From Chamaecrista fasciculata (Eukaryota > Streptophyta > Magnoliopsida > Fabales > Fabaceae), in assembly GCA_003254925.1 (NCBI GenBank), contig QANZ01020434.1, positions 158,230 to 222,229 of the forward strand: a stretch of DNA of 64,000 nt, given 5' to 3'. Under the pieces are notes generated by a model, which saw nothing but the letters and a program-made list of their open reading frames with translations, had not been told where the DNA came from and made no database searches. Positions 32,075-44,662 of this stretch are shown one piece after another. The translations under genes and the position numbers were made by a program. Numbering within the stretch: the first letter of the stretch is position 1; the number at the start of each line of letters is the position of its first letter.

Positions 32075-34473
32075 TGATGGAGATTGTGCCCTAGGGTCAA
32101 TCATCCTTTAGATATGTTGGGAACATATCAATTAATTTATGGAGATAAATTAATGGTTATCATATTATTAGCATGTTTACTATGATAACAGTCCATGATT
32201 AATTATGAGATAATTAATCTAAACAGTCCCTGGTCGCTCATTCGAGTGGGAACTTGAATTGAACCAAGACCAACATGACCTCGGTGCATGGAGATGCACG
32301 CACTAGATGCTGGGACGAGAGTCATGGTGCAATTATGTAAGAGTTACAAATTGCTGGACCGACCCGGAGAGTTCCGCATGGGTTCAGTCATTAGCTGGTC
32401 TCTCCTGTACAATCTGTCATGATGCCCTTAGACCTGAGGTCTTGACTATTCCGGCATTACAGTTGTCAAGCTTTGGCTTAGTCTAACGTTATCCGTAACA
32501 GGGTAGCCATAAGGGCTGAGTACGGGTTTGGTTGATTGTCGTGCTGAGGAATGTGGTTGACCAAGATGGAATTTTGTCCCTCATAGAGATGGGAGATATT
32601 TAACTGGGCCCCTCGACGAGTCTGTCCAAGGGAATGTGTGGCCACACTGGATATTGGGACTTACTCAGGAGATCGAGAAAGTTGAGGTTTGGATTTTGGA
32701 TGACTTTCCCATGCCTGATCCTTACCGAAATATCGTAGGACAAAAAGGGATCTGCACATGATCGTACTAAGGTTAAGTCGTTTAGGGGTTAAACGATAAC
32801 TCACGTGTTTTGGGTAGTCGTGATGGCTTGCTAGAGTCCGCTCTCGACTTGTAAGTCATGAGATGATTTACTGCCAACTTCACGTGGGGCCTGCTGGGTC
32901 ACACACGAGCAGGAACCAGATGCCAAGCTGGAACACGAGTTAACCCTAATTCGTGGGTCACATTTGTGACACCGTTTGAGACATAACTTATTGTGGGACA
33001 TAAAGTCTTGTCTTGAATTAATTATCTACAGATATATTATATTTAGATTTGTGAGACAAATATATATATATATATATGATAATTGTTAAATAGATAATTG
33101 GATTAGGCTATTTACAATTATATTCCTATTTATAATATTAGGGGAATTATAAATTAGATAATTTTCCTAAGAGTTAGGAAATTATTAATTTATTAAATTC
33201 ACTAATATTAGGACTAAATAGGATGAGGTTGGCGCCTCATATATACAAGGAATTTAATTAATAAAAATGTTTTATTAATTAAAGTCATGGCTTGAAATTT
33301 GAAATTCAAATGAGATTTGATCTAGATTTCAAATGGATGAATTAAATATATTAAAGTAATATTTTAATTCATGACTTATAGGGCAAGTCGAAATTTTAGG
33401 TCCAATTGGATTTAAATATTAATGTAATATTTTAATTCAATTATCTAGAGTTTGAGACTTGGTGAGATTGACTTAAAGATATTCTGGGAATTCTTTAATT
33501 CAATATTGTTGGAAAATAACAAATTAGTTATAACTATCTAAGAGTTAGTTAGTTATTTTAATTTATTAAATTCCACCAAAAATAGGGGAAGATAGGCGCA
33601 TGGAGGGAGAGAGAGATTTGGGAAGATTTGATCTTCCAAATTGATTCTCCAAGATTGCATTTTGATTCCAATTTTAATATTAAGGTAATATTTTAAATTG
33701 GAAATCAAGTCCTAAAATTGTGATATTAAGATATCATAATATTATGGTTTGATAATTATATGATTTTAGGCCTTCCTAAAATTATAATTATCAAAGTCCC
33801 CAAACCCTATAAATAGGCAAGCCATAAGTCGACTTAGCCATGCCAATTCTAGAGAGAGAAAAATTTCGATTTTGATCTAAGTCTAGAGAGAGAATTCACA
33901 AACTTGAGAATTGGATTCTTGAGAGTGAAATCACAAAAGGGTGAGAGTCTCATGCACATAAGAAAAGTCGACTAGCCTAGTTTTTCCTTAGAGAGAAAAT
34001 TCGATTTTCTCTTGGTGAGGAGAGAGAAAGAAAATCGCATCCTAGCTTTCCTAGAGAGAGAAAGTGGCGCAATATTAAGAGTTAATATTGTGAGCCAAGG
34101 TTGTGTGGGATCAAGAAGTGTTCTTGATCAAGGCGCCATCAAGTTCTTGGAGATTCAAGAAGAGTTCTTGAATTAAAAGAACACCCGTAGATAAAGGTTC
34201 CGGATTCACTTGAGAAGTGAAGGAGGCTAGCACCTAGGCATCTCCAAACTGTTCGTGTGGATTACCGGCGGAGGAAGGACGCGTCAAGTGGACTTCTTGG
34301 GAACGCCCCGTTCAACTAAAGCGATTGAAACTCTGAGGTATACCACTTAACCAAAAGTTTTAAATTCAGCTAGCGGATCCGTTCGGGAATTCTTGGACCT
34401 GGGCGTTTATTGTTTCTTTAAATTTTTAATTTTACATGCTTCCGCTGCCTTAGGCGCCCTTGAATTCCCAACA
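32075..34473 (+). repeat. 5' LTR of the copia-type element (2399 bp)
   Basis: The TG..CA bounded repeat contains a promoter-like TATAAATA at 33808-33815, followed by many GAGAGAGA stretches in what would be the R/U5 leader. The GGCGCC-containing terminal part recurs inside the gypsy fossil (21805-21951). Confidence 0.93.
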
Positions 34474-34474
34474 G

Positions 34475-34486
34475 TGGTATCAGAGC
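34475..34486 (+). other. Primer-binding site, initiator tRNA-Met type
   Basis: TGGTATCAGAGC lies one base after the 5' LTR. It is the canonical complement of the plant initiator tRNA-Met 3' end used by most Ty1/copia elements. Confidence 0.92.
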
Positions 34487-35515
34487 CACGCTAGTTCTTG
34501 GATTTAAAACTGTTTGTTTGTACATGAGATGTATGAAGTTTGTGTGTTTACCGCTTTCAATCACTGTTTTAGTTTTACAAAATTCACCGAACAATTTTGG
34601 CTTAAGTCGATTTTTATAATCAAAGTGCAAAATTATGTATGAGATACATAAATAAATCAATGAGATTGATTTGGATAATTTTCTTGAATATTAAGGCCTA
34701 AGTCGAAATCTTTGTATAATTATAATTAAAAGTGTTTTAATTATAATATTATAAAGATGGTTTAAATTTATTAAAATTTGGAATTTTATAAATTTTGGGT
34801 CAATAATTCGAAATTCTTGAATTAGATTCTTGAATTTTATAATTATTGATAATAGGCCTAAATTTCAAGAAAAGGCATGTTAAAATTGCACAACCCTAAA
34901 ATTAAACACAATTTTAAAAGAGTTTTAAATATGTGTGTTTAGTTACCGTGTTTGACATTTTTATATGAATTGTTCATATTTGAATGTGTGGTGTTGGATA
35001 TGGCTCTAGGAGGTTTATTTTGGTAAATACGGCCTGCGTGTCGTCTCCCTCTACTCTTATGTAATTTTACTTTCTGTTTATACCTCAATGCAACTGGGGT
35101 TTATTCACTTGTAATTTTATTTTTCTTTTAGAAAAGTTCTCTCATTGGCTTGGGAGAATTCTAGGGTAGATGAGCCATATCTAAACACGGTGTGTTGCAT
35201 TGCATTTAGATGTATGAGATGCGCTAGATGTATGCTTAGGTGCGATTTTAACATGCTTTAATCAAACAATGCGCTATAGCCACGTATACGATACGAGCGT
35301 GGGATTTGTATGAGATACAAAATCCAAACACATGTTTATATGTATGAGATACATGGGGAAAATAAACATGGTTGCATGACTCGTTTAATTTTAAAAGGGT
35401 TTTAGAATTAAACAACTAAATCGGAATATTTTAAATAAAATCAAACTCTTTTAGAAAATCTTAAGTCGTAATGCCATCGCTAAAACACCCTGTCAAAATC
35501 TTGTTCATCGTGGAG

Positions 35516-35895
35516 CGGTGATCGCCTCCGCGACACGTATCTGCCTTGACCTTGAGGAGACACGGGTGAATGGGATTTTCAATATAACGCCTATTGAAAT
35601 CTTGGTTCTTTGGATACGGTGATCGCCTCCGCGACACGTATAGCAGTTGGGCCTTGATGATATAGGGTTGGGCCTTCGCCTCGTTATCTTGAATTTAGCC
35701 ATTCACATGTTTTACCGTGTGACTTAATGGGGTTATCAAAACGGTTTTGGACCTCAAGGCATTAGATGGGATAAACATGCCATAATAAGTATCATAAGAT
35801 GATACAGTCCCATAAGGATCTAAGAGTCACATGAGATGTGATTGGTAAGAGTTACCTACCTAAATAACCAAAAGGTGCATGATCGCCTCCGCGAC
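35516..35895 (+). repeat. Thrice-repeated GATCGCCTCCGCGAC motif in the element leader
   Basis: TGATCGCCTCCGCGAC occurs at about 35519-35534, 35620-35635 and 35880-35895 in an otherwise AT-rich leader between the primer-binding site and gag. The first two copies share 25 identical bases and weaker similarity around them. Each can form a short GC-rich hairpin (GGCG/CGCC-type pairing), so a role in RNA dimerisation, packaging or translation is conceivable but unproven. Confidence 0.7.
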
Positions 35896-36018
35896 GGTAA
35901 ATTTTGGTGAAATATGGATCTTAGCCACTAATAATAAATTTCACTGAGTTTTATAAAATAGTGGAAGTATTTTATCTGCTAATAAATTTTTCATATCTTT
36001 AAAATTGTAGAATCAAAA

Positions 36019-37054
36019 ATGGCAAACGATAGTTCATCATTTTCACTGCGACCTATCCTTGAGAAGGATAAGCTGACCAGAACAAACTTCCTCGATTGGT
36101 TTCGTAATCTGAGAATAGTTCTCACCCAAGAGAGGAGGCTCTATGTTCTGGACAGGCCTATTCCCAATGAGCCTGCCAAGGGCGCTCCAGGAGCAGAGTG
36201 GAGGGCTTGGGAGAAGCACTTCGATGACTCGCTGGAGGTCTCTTGTCTGATGGTAGACACAATGATCCCTGAGCTGCATGAGGGCTTGGATCAATTGATG
36301 GCATATGAGATGATAACTCGTCTCAAGGAAATGTTTAGCTACCAACTCAGACAAGATAGATATGAGACCAACAAAGCTCTCATGTCTTGCAAAATGGCTG
36401 AAGGTGAATCTGTCCATTACCATGTCATGAGGATGAGAGGGTATATAGATCACCTTGATAGGCTGGGTTTTCCTATTCCACAAGAGTTTGCCACTGGTGT
36501 AATCCTGTGCTCACTGCCTAAGAGCTATGACCCGTTCATTAAAAGCTTCTTAAGGAGAGGAACAGAGAAAACAGTTTCTGAGTTGCATGGGATGCTCAAG
36601 TCTGTTGAGGCATCCATGATTCAGAAAAGGGAAAGGAAGTTGAAGGGCAAAGAAAAGAGAAAGGGAATCGAGCTGGATGGTGAGACCAAGCCAGAGGACG
36701 ACCCTCAATCTCCTGCCAAGAAGGCAAAGCCCTCAGAGGAAGTATTCTGTTCTTTCTGTCAAGTGTCAGGACACGCGATGAGAAAGTGCAAATACTACTG
36801 GGAAGATCAAAAGAAGCAGAAGTGCGTTAAAGCCTCTACTTCAGGTATCTATGTTATAAAGTGTTCTGTTTTTCTACTTAAATCACTTGAGTATTGGATA
36901 CACATGTGATTCTCACATTTGATGTGCAGGGTCTTCAGAGACGGTAGAAAGCAAGGACGGAAGCGAGATGGACCTAGATGTGGACAATGGAGCAAATGTT
37001 GCTGCCGTTGCTACTGAAGGAACAAGCGAGCTTGGATCGCCCTCTATGGGCTAG
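36019..37054 (+). CDS. Copia-type Gag of the LTR element, with a candidate small intron
   Basis: The frame opens MANDSSSFSLRPILEKDKLT and is uninterrupted to 36909. It holds a UBN2-type copia Gag core (YYxW-like region replaced by TNFLDWFRNLRIVL; AYEMITRLKEMF; LHGMLKSVEAS) and a CX2CX4HX4C zinc knuckle (CSFCQVSGHAMRKC, about residues 248-261). After it, canonical GT (36845) and AG (36929) bound an 85-base AT-rich segment whose removal would keep the frame open to TAG 37052-37054. Spliced gag-only messages are known for Ty1/copia elements. It would form particles but has no linked intact pol, so any movement would need partner enzymes. Confidence 0.8.
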
Positions 37055-39229
37055 TTTTGTTATTATTCTTTGAATGTTTAAACATTGGTTTTTCTCCTTA
37101 TTAGATAAGGTAGATTTTTGTGTAAACATTAAAGAATGGTTTCTATTTTAAATAAATGTTTATTTGCTTATATGATTTGCAAAGGTACTCATTATATTTA
37201 AACTAGAACAAATAACAATATTTATAACATCGATACAAACTTTTGGCAATTGTTGTTTAGGCCATACAAACAAGAACCACCTTGAAGCTTCATGATTTGG
37301 AATCATGTGATGCTTGCAAGCCTTGTTTAAAATGGAAAGATAACAAGAGGTTTTTCCTTTATAGTAAAGGAAAGTCTAACTTAGTGGAGATCATACATGG
37401 TTGATGTATGTAGACCCATAAGTGTTTAAGCTAAAAGTAATAAGCTCTCACTAAATGCTTCAAAGGTTAGATCTACGGCTATCCTTTGAAACACAAGTTA
37501 GAGTTCTTTGAAATAGAGATTTCAAAACGAAGTAGAAAATTAACTAGACAACAAAATCTGGAACCTTCGATTGGATCAAAGGACTAGGATTTGAGTCAAA
37601 AACTTTGCTAAACGTCTTAGAAGCTGTGAGAGAGTCTCACAACTCACTCTTCGTTAAGACCCCATGGTGGATGGTGTTTTAAGAAAAGATGTCAAACCCT
37701 ATTAGATAAGGTTTGATCTAAGATAATTGATCTTATACCAACCTCAAGGGGTGTGCTCTAGAAGCTGTTGACTTCACACTAAGCCGTTTCGTCTGGAGAA
37801 CACCATATGAGATATGGAATGAAAGGAGTCTCTTAATGTCTCGTTACGAGTTTGTTGGATACCCTAAGAAGGGATATCAAGTCTACTACCCATCTGACCA
37901 CAAAGAGTTTGTAGTCAGAGGAGGATACCTTTTAGAAAGGGATTCGTTGTTTCCAAAAGAAACAGTGGGAGTAAAATGAATCTTGAAGAGTTCAAGATCC
38001 ACAAAACAAATCAGAGGCACAGACGAAAACTAGAGAAGATCCGCAAGAGTTGTGGAAGCTACTCTAAAACATAAGGACAACGAAGTTCTGACAGAACACG
38101 TTCTCAATTTCAAAGATGGGGATCTTTGGTCATTGAGAGCAGGGATGTGTTGCTCTAGGAGCGTGGTGAGCCCGCCACCTGTCAAGAATCTTTAATCTTT
38201 GTTTTGATGAAAGCACCAAAGGAGTTTGGCTTCATGCAAAACCTAGATGGATCCTATGTTTACAAGAAGGTTAGTGGGAGCACAATTGCAATCATGGTGC
38301 TGTATGTCATACACATATAGCTAGTTGAAAGCTGCATTACTATCTTGAAGATTGTGAATCTTGGATAGATTAATCATTTTCAATGAAGGATAAGAAGCTG
38401 GGATCTATGAGATAGTTCTCGGAGGAGCTTCTTAGAATTGAGTCAAGAAGTACATTCTTGAATAAGATACTGAAGAGTTCAGTATGAGAGACTTCAAGAA
38501 GGGATTCATGGTGATGAATCAAAGGGATTAGTCTTTTGCAAAAATCAATGTTTCCTGAAACACATGTTGAGTAAAGACACATGAGTGGCATCCCGTGTGC
38601 TTTGGCAATAGGATCCATCGTGTTGTACTGGACTCAATATGTCGTTTGCCCTATATATGATACGCTGTAACCCTGTTGAGGTTCACTGGAAAGCTATCAT
38701 TAAAGTCCTTAGTACTTGAGAAGCACTAAAGACAAATTCTTGGTATATGGAAGAATTAATGTGTAAGGTGGTTACACAAGAAGCCCATTATTCGAACCAG
38801 CCAAGATTAATCGCAGTAACGAGAATGTATTCCCTGAACAGTAGAGATCGTAAGTTGGAATGGTTCCAAGCGGAATGCGATCGCTGATTCTACAAGAATG
38901 GGTTAGTCACGTGGGGACGCAGACTGTAAAAACTAATGTCTGAAGTATGCTCAAAGGTCATCCTGGAGAGACAGGAAGACGCCTAAGCGGGAAAGATTTT
39001 CCCCACTGACATTCCGACAGTGATGTACTCAGACAAGATCACCTCAAGATGGTGATACTAAGATATGTAAAAGTAGCAGTCGAGGATTCTGCCAGTCCTC
39101 TTGCTAAACCCCACCACAGGTTTACATGAAAACATGTAACGTCAATTGGGAATTAGACGCACATTAATGGATGTTTCTAAGAGTTAGAAACAGTTTGATT
39201 AATGATTGTACCTAGTGCAAGTGGGAGTT
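37055..39229 (+). pseudogene. Decayed copia pol region
   Basis: Short similarities to copia integrase C-terminus (TPYEIWNE, then GYPKKGYQVYYPSDHKEFV, about 37800-37930) and to reverse transcriptase (NLDGSYVYKKVSGSTIAIMV, about 38240-38305) appear in order, without a sustained frame. The polypurine-like AAGTGGGAG precedes the 3' LTR. The region is extensively broken and non-functional. Confidence 0.75.
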
Positions 39230-41619
39230 TGATGGAGATTGTGCCCTAGGGTCAATCATCCTATAGATATGTTGGGAACATATCAATTAATTTATGGAGA
39301 TAAATTAATGGTTATCATATTATTAGCATGTTTACTATGATAACAGTCCATGATTAATTATGAGATAGTTAATCTAAACTGTCCCTGGTCGCTCATTCGA
39401 GTGGGAACTTGAATTGAACCAAGACCAGCATGACCTCGGTGCATGGAGATGCACGCACTAGATGCTGGGACGAGAGTCATGGTGCAATTATGTAAGAGTT
39501 ACAAGTTGCTGGACCGACCCGGAGAGTTCTGCATGGGTTCAGTCATTAGCTGGTCTCTCCTGTACAATCTGTCATGATGCCCTTAGACCTGAGGTCTTGA
39601 CTATTCCGGCATTACAGTTGTCAAGCTTTGGCTTAGTCTAACGTTATCCGTAACAGGGTAGCCATAAGGGCTGAGTACGGGTTTGGTTGATTGTCGTGCT
39701 GAGGAATGTGGTTGACCAAGATGGAATTTTGTCCCTCATAGAGATGGGAGATATTTAACTGGGCCCCTCGACGAGTCTGTCCAAGGGAATGTGTGGCCAC
39801 ACTGGATATTGGGACTTACTCAGGAGATCGAGAAAGTTGAGGTTTGGATTTTGGATGACATTCCCATGCCTGATCCTTACCGAAATATCGTAGGACAAAA
39901 AGGGATCTGAACATGATAGTACTAAGGTTAAGTCGTTTAGGGGTTAAAACGATAACTCACGTGTTTTGGGTAGTCGTGATGGCTTGCTAGAGTCCGCTCT
40001 CGACTTGTAAGTCATGAGATGATTTACTGCCAACTTCACGTGGGGCCTGCTGGGTCACACACGAGCAGGAACCAGATGCCAAGCTGGGACACGAGTTAAC
40101 CCTAATTCGTGGGTCACATTTGTGACACCGTTTGAGACATAACTTATTGTGGGACATAAAGTCTTGTCTTGAATTAATTATCTACAGATATATTATATTT
40201 AGATTTGTGAGACAAATATATATATATATATATGATAATTGTTAAATAGATAATTGGATTAGGCTATTTACAATTATATTCCTATTTATAATATTAGGGG
40301 AATTATAAATTAGATAATGTTCCTAAGAGTTAGGAAATTATTAATTTATTAAATTCACTAATATTAGGACTAAATAGGATGAGGTTGGCGCCTCATATTT
40401 ACAAGGAATTTAATTAATAAAAATGTTTTATTAATTAAACTCATGGCTTGAAATTTGAAATTCAAATGAGATTTGATCTAGATTTCAAATGGATGAATTA
40501 AATATATAAAGTAATATTTTAATTCATAATTATAGGGGCAAGTCGAAATCCTAGTCCAATTGGATTTAAATATTAATGTAATATTTTAATTCAATTATCT
40601 AGAGTTTGAGACTTGGTGAGATTGATTTAAAGATATTGTGGCAATTCTTTAATTCAATATTGTTGGAAAAATAAATTAGTTATAACTATCTAAGAGTTAG
40701 TTAGTTATTTTTGATTTATTAAAATTCAACAAAATATTAGGGGAGGTTGGCGCATGGAAGAAGAGAGAGATTTGGGAAGATTTGATCTTCCAAATTGATT
40801 CTCCAAGATTGCATTTTGATTCCAATTTTAATATTAAGGTAATATTTTAAATTGGAAACCAACTCATAAAATCTTGATATTAAGATATCATAATCTTATG
40901 GTTTGATAATTATATGATTTTAGGGTTTCCTAAAATCATAATTATCAAAGTCCCCAAACCCTATAAATAGGAAGCCATAAAGTCGACTTTGAGAAGAGAC
41001 TTAGAAAAGAATTGGATTCTTTGATAAGTGAGAGATAACACACAAGAATTGGATTCTTGAGAGTGAAATCACAAAAGGGTGAGAGCCTCATGCACATAGA
41101 AAAGTCGACTTAGCCTAGTTCTTCTTAGAAGGAAAAATTCGATTTTTCCCTTTGGTGAGAAGAGAGAGAAAATCACATCCTTGCTTTCCTAGAGAGAGAA
41201 AGTGGCGCACAATATTAAGAGTTAATATTGTGCGACAAGGTTGTGTGGGATCAAGAAGAGTTCTTGATCAAGGCGCCAAATTAAAGAGTTCTTGATAATT
41301 CAAGAAGAGTTCTTGAATTAAAGAACACCCGTAGATAAAGGTTCCGGATTCACTTGAGAAGTGAAGGAGGCTAGCACCTAGGCATCTCCAAACTGTTCGT
41401 GTGGATTACCGGCGGATGAAGGACGCGTTACGTGGACTTCTTGGGAACGCCCCGTTCAACTAAACGATTGAAACTCGTGAGGTATACCACTTGACCAAAA
41501 GTTTTAAATTCAGCTAGCGGATCCGTTCGGGAATTCTTGGACCTGGACGTTTAAAGTTTTTTTTTTATTTTACTGTTTTTCATGCTTCCGCTGCCTTAAG
41601 CGCCCTTGAATTCCCAACA
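39230..41619 (+). repeat. 3' LTR of the copia-type element (2390 bp)
   Basis: It is near-identical to 32075-34473 in its first half, with more small differences in the second half. TATAAATA lies at 40962-40969. It ends ATTCCCAACA directly before the target duplication. Confidence 0.93.
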
Positions 41620-42180
41620 GGACTTTGAGCTGAAGGACCAAAACGGAACTTTGAACAAACTTGAGGGACCAAAATAGGACTTTAACCCAAAAAAAATTGA
41701 GGTTATTAAGGCATAATTGACAACAATTTAAAACATTGGGGGTATAACTGACATAAAACAAACGTTGGGGGGCATAACTGAAACTGACCCCAAACTTTAG
41801 GAGCACCAACAGGTCTTTTCCCTATTTTTTTTTTTCCCAAAACCTCATTTTGGTCTCTAATATTTACCTTAAATTTAGTTTTGGTCCCTAATATTTTTTT
41901 GTTCTGTTTTAGTCCTTAAAGTTTCCCTAAAGTTTCATTTTAGTACTTAATAAGTTTTACAATTGATCTCTAACCACTAAATGTACTCATATTTATCTCA
42001 TTTTCAAGTTTGAATGTGACAAAACCAGAATTACGAGATTCTTTTGACGAGTTTTTTCTCTATCTAGTTAGGGTTGTTGACAGACGCCGAGGTCAAATCT
42101 AACTTAAAATCATACCCAAAAGTATATTACTCGTTTTATTAAGTTGGTCATATCTCTCTAATTTCAAGTAGGAATGTGAC

Positions 42181-42883
42181 TAAGGATGATCATGGGTAGG
42201 GTACTATTATCACCAAACCCGGATGTGAGCGGGTATCAAAATCAATCATCATACTCATACCCGTTGGGTAGTCTAATTTGCATACCCGGACCCGGATGTG
42301 AGCGGGTATCAAAATCAATCATCATACTCATACCCATTAGGTAGGCTAATCCGTATAACCGACCCCGAACCTAAAAAAGTCTTAAAATAAATTATTTTTT
42401 ATTAATATAAAACTTATATTCATCCAATTTTTTACATCTGTAACTACTAAAAGTAAATCATAAATAGGAATGTATTAAAAAAATATTTCAATAACCAAGC
42501 TTGGTTGGCCTAGTGGTCGAGCTCACTAGGTCACTTAAGCAAGGTCGGGAGTTCGAATCCCGCCTTGTGTATGCAGCAACCAATTGGCCAGTGGCAGACC
42601 CTTAAATGGAGCACCGATCTGAGGAGGATTAGTCCTTGGCCTGTCAGGCTGAGGGATACCTTGGGAAACCAAAAAAAAAATATTTCAATATTTATGAAAC
42701 ATTTAATATTTTTTCAATAAAAAGTTTTAAAGTATTATATTTTTAACATATAAAAATAAATATTTATTATTATTGATAGGGTACGGGTAGGGTACCACAA
42801 TACTTGGACCCAAACCCATTGTCCAGACCCATAGGATAAAATTTCAGGATCCTCATTAAATCTGGGTATTTTAATCATTCTTA
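42181..42883. mobile_element. hAT MITE with GGGTAGGGTAC arms, carrying a nested SINE
   Basis: The termini TAAGGATGATCATGGG and GTATTTTAATCATTCTTA are imperfect inverted repeats. A perfect 8-bp duplication AATGTGAC flanks the element (42173-42180 and 42884-42891). A 60-bp internal segment with ACCCGGATGTGAGCGGGTAT is duplicated near its left side (42219-42330). The SINE at 42494 interrupts its AT-rich core. The fragment at 310-603 belongs to the same family. Confidence 0.88.
42494..42680 (+). mobile_element. tRNA-derived SINE, forward orientation
   Basis: An A box (TGGCCTAGTGG, 42506-42516) and a B box (GAGTTCGAATCCC, 42549-42561) lie about 33 bp apart. A tRNA-unrelated body and an A-run (42671-42680) follow. 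A 10-bp or longer duplication TATTTCAATA brackets it (42484-42493 and 42681-42690). The body differs from the SINE at 4196, so two SINE families are present. Confidence 0.92.
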
Positions 42884-43779
42884 AATGTGACGAAATCAAA
42901 GCCATGAACTACTTTTTTGGCGAGTTTTTTTTTTCTCAATTAGGGATATCAGTAAATAAAGTCAAATAGTACTCTAAATTTAGGTTTAGTTAAAATATCA
43001 ATACCATATTACTGATTCGACAAATTGAACCAATTAACTCAAGACCCAAGGTCTTTCCAATTCACTCACCGGTCCGATTTTTACAAACATGATCATATAT
43101 ACAATTCTCTCTATCCGTTAACACATTATATATCTATTTAAATAATTTTCGTTTAAAAAACTTCATTTACTCATTTGATGTCCAAATACATATTACTATT
43201 AAAGCAATTATATTTATTTTCTACTATTCACTTTTAAAAATAAGTAAAGTTCTGAAAATCACTTGTTCCAAGAAGTTTAACAATCTCAAATAAATCCTAG
43301 ATCTACAGTGACTCAGTCGAGTCTCTATGTCTTTATCTTCCTAGCTACTTTTCAAAAATTTTGTTTGTTTTAACTTCCCCATTAATTATTTGTACTTTGT
43401 AGCACTCAGCTCCCCACATTGTTACCTATAATATTTAGGGTTAGTAGAATTAAGGTTTCGAAATTTATAAGAAAATGTGAAGTAGCTAGCCGAAGTCTCT
43501 GACTGTGAAAAATAACTATAACGGGAATGTACCACCGACCTAACTAGCATATATATACCTGTTGTGTTGACCTGACAATTTATATGATTTGAAGAAGTTT
43601 TTATTATTATGCTAAGTTTCTTCCTATAAAATTACTGATTAATTATAATCAACATATATTTCTTCTATAAAGAATATAGAAAAGAAAGAAAGAAAAATTA
43701 AGGAAATGATAATGTGAGGTTGGGATATTATACTATAAAGCGTGGGCACTTCGATCATTTTGAGGGTGTGTTACTATCT

Positions 43780-44040
43780 AGGACGATACCTATACATATG
43801 ACACATATTCATAAATTTCATAATATAAAATTATTTTTTTTTATGATTTTAACATGACAAACAATCGAAAATAATGACATATAGGACATATATTATGAAA
43901 AATATTATAATTTTTAAAGTTTTTATTAAAATTAACGAATTCTTAGTTGTTTATATATAAAAATATGACGTGTCATCACTCGTGTCATGTAATTTGAAGA
44001 ATTTGGCGTGTCGATATATCCGTGTCTATGTCAATGTCCT
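43780..44040. mobile_element. Foldback element related to 8868-9235
   Basis: The left side has GACACATATTCATAAATTTC and the right side TCGTGTCATGTAATTTGAAG with GTGTCTATGTCAATGTCC, both found in inverted form in 8868-9235. The ends are approximate. Confidence 0.45.
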
Positions 44041-44662
44041 TGCTTCATATATAGATATTATATATATATATATATATATTGTTAATGTCTTTTTTTTTTA
44101 CTTTTTATGTAATTTTTAGTTTGATTAAATAATTTTAATAAAAAATTTATCTGATAATGCTTTATTATATTAGCCCTAAAAAATTATTTACATGACAAAT
44201 TAAAATATTAAGGACTATAAGTTAAACATTTAAAAGGTATAAAAAGTTTTTTTATAAAAAGACACTAGAGACTAATTTTAAAAATTTAGGTAAAGTGTTG
44301 TTGTGATTTAAATGAAGTCAGTGAGCAGTTGCCGTTAAAATTTGGTTAATAAAATTTGTGTTCTAAAGTGATCAATAATTTAAACATATAAAGTATAGTT
44401 ATATATTAATTCAATTACTTTGAATTTACTAAAAAAGGAAATGATGACAGCATAATAATCACAATCAAGCAGGGGTAGAAGCATATGAATTCAACTTTAT
44501 TTGAATCATACACAATAATTTACCTACTATTTTAGACGAAACAATAACAAAAATTGCATAGCTCGTACATGTTTTGGCATATAGGGTTAAGAATATGATG
44601 GAGTAAGTAAACTACTACTTAACATAATCTAGGGGCATGCAATAATTGTATAGAAATAATAA

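Larger units (their letters stand above)
32075..41619 (+). mobile_element. Ty1/copia-type LTR element with gag and decayed pol (TR-GAG-like, 9545 bp)
   Basis: Two long LTRs (32075-34473 and 39230-41619) enclose an iMet-type primer-binding site, a long leader, a gag reading frame and a region with only traces of copia integrase and RT. A perfect 5-bp duplication GGACT flanks the whole (32070-32074 and 41620-41624). Both LTRs start TGATGGAGATTGTGCCCT and end GAATTCCCAACA. By eye there are roughly ten substitutions in the first 900 aligned LTR bases, so the insertion is young (likely of order a million years or less). pol is extensively decayed and the element looks non-autonomous. Confidence 0.93.
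31371..41821. mobile_element. Mutator-type foldback element with CAC core, split by an LTR element
   Basis: The left half (31371-32074) starts GGCAAAAGAACTATTAGTGG and the right half (41625-41821) ends CAACAGGTCTTTTCC. Together, without the LTR element, they make about 900 bp, homologous end to end with 17306-18171. Flanking 9-mers TAATTTTTT and CTATTTTTT agree at seven of nine positions. (CAC)n and (GTG)n blocks lie in the core. The coordinates include the nested 9.5 kb insertion. Confidence 0.8.

Noticed and set aside
35881-35900. CRISPR-like spaced repeats in 35516-35895
   Set aside because: There are only three copies with unequal spacing in a plant retroelement leader. They are better seen as an RNA motif of the element.
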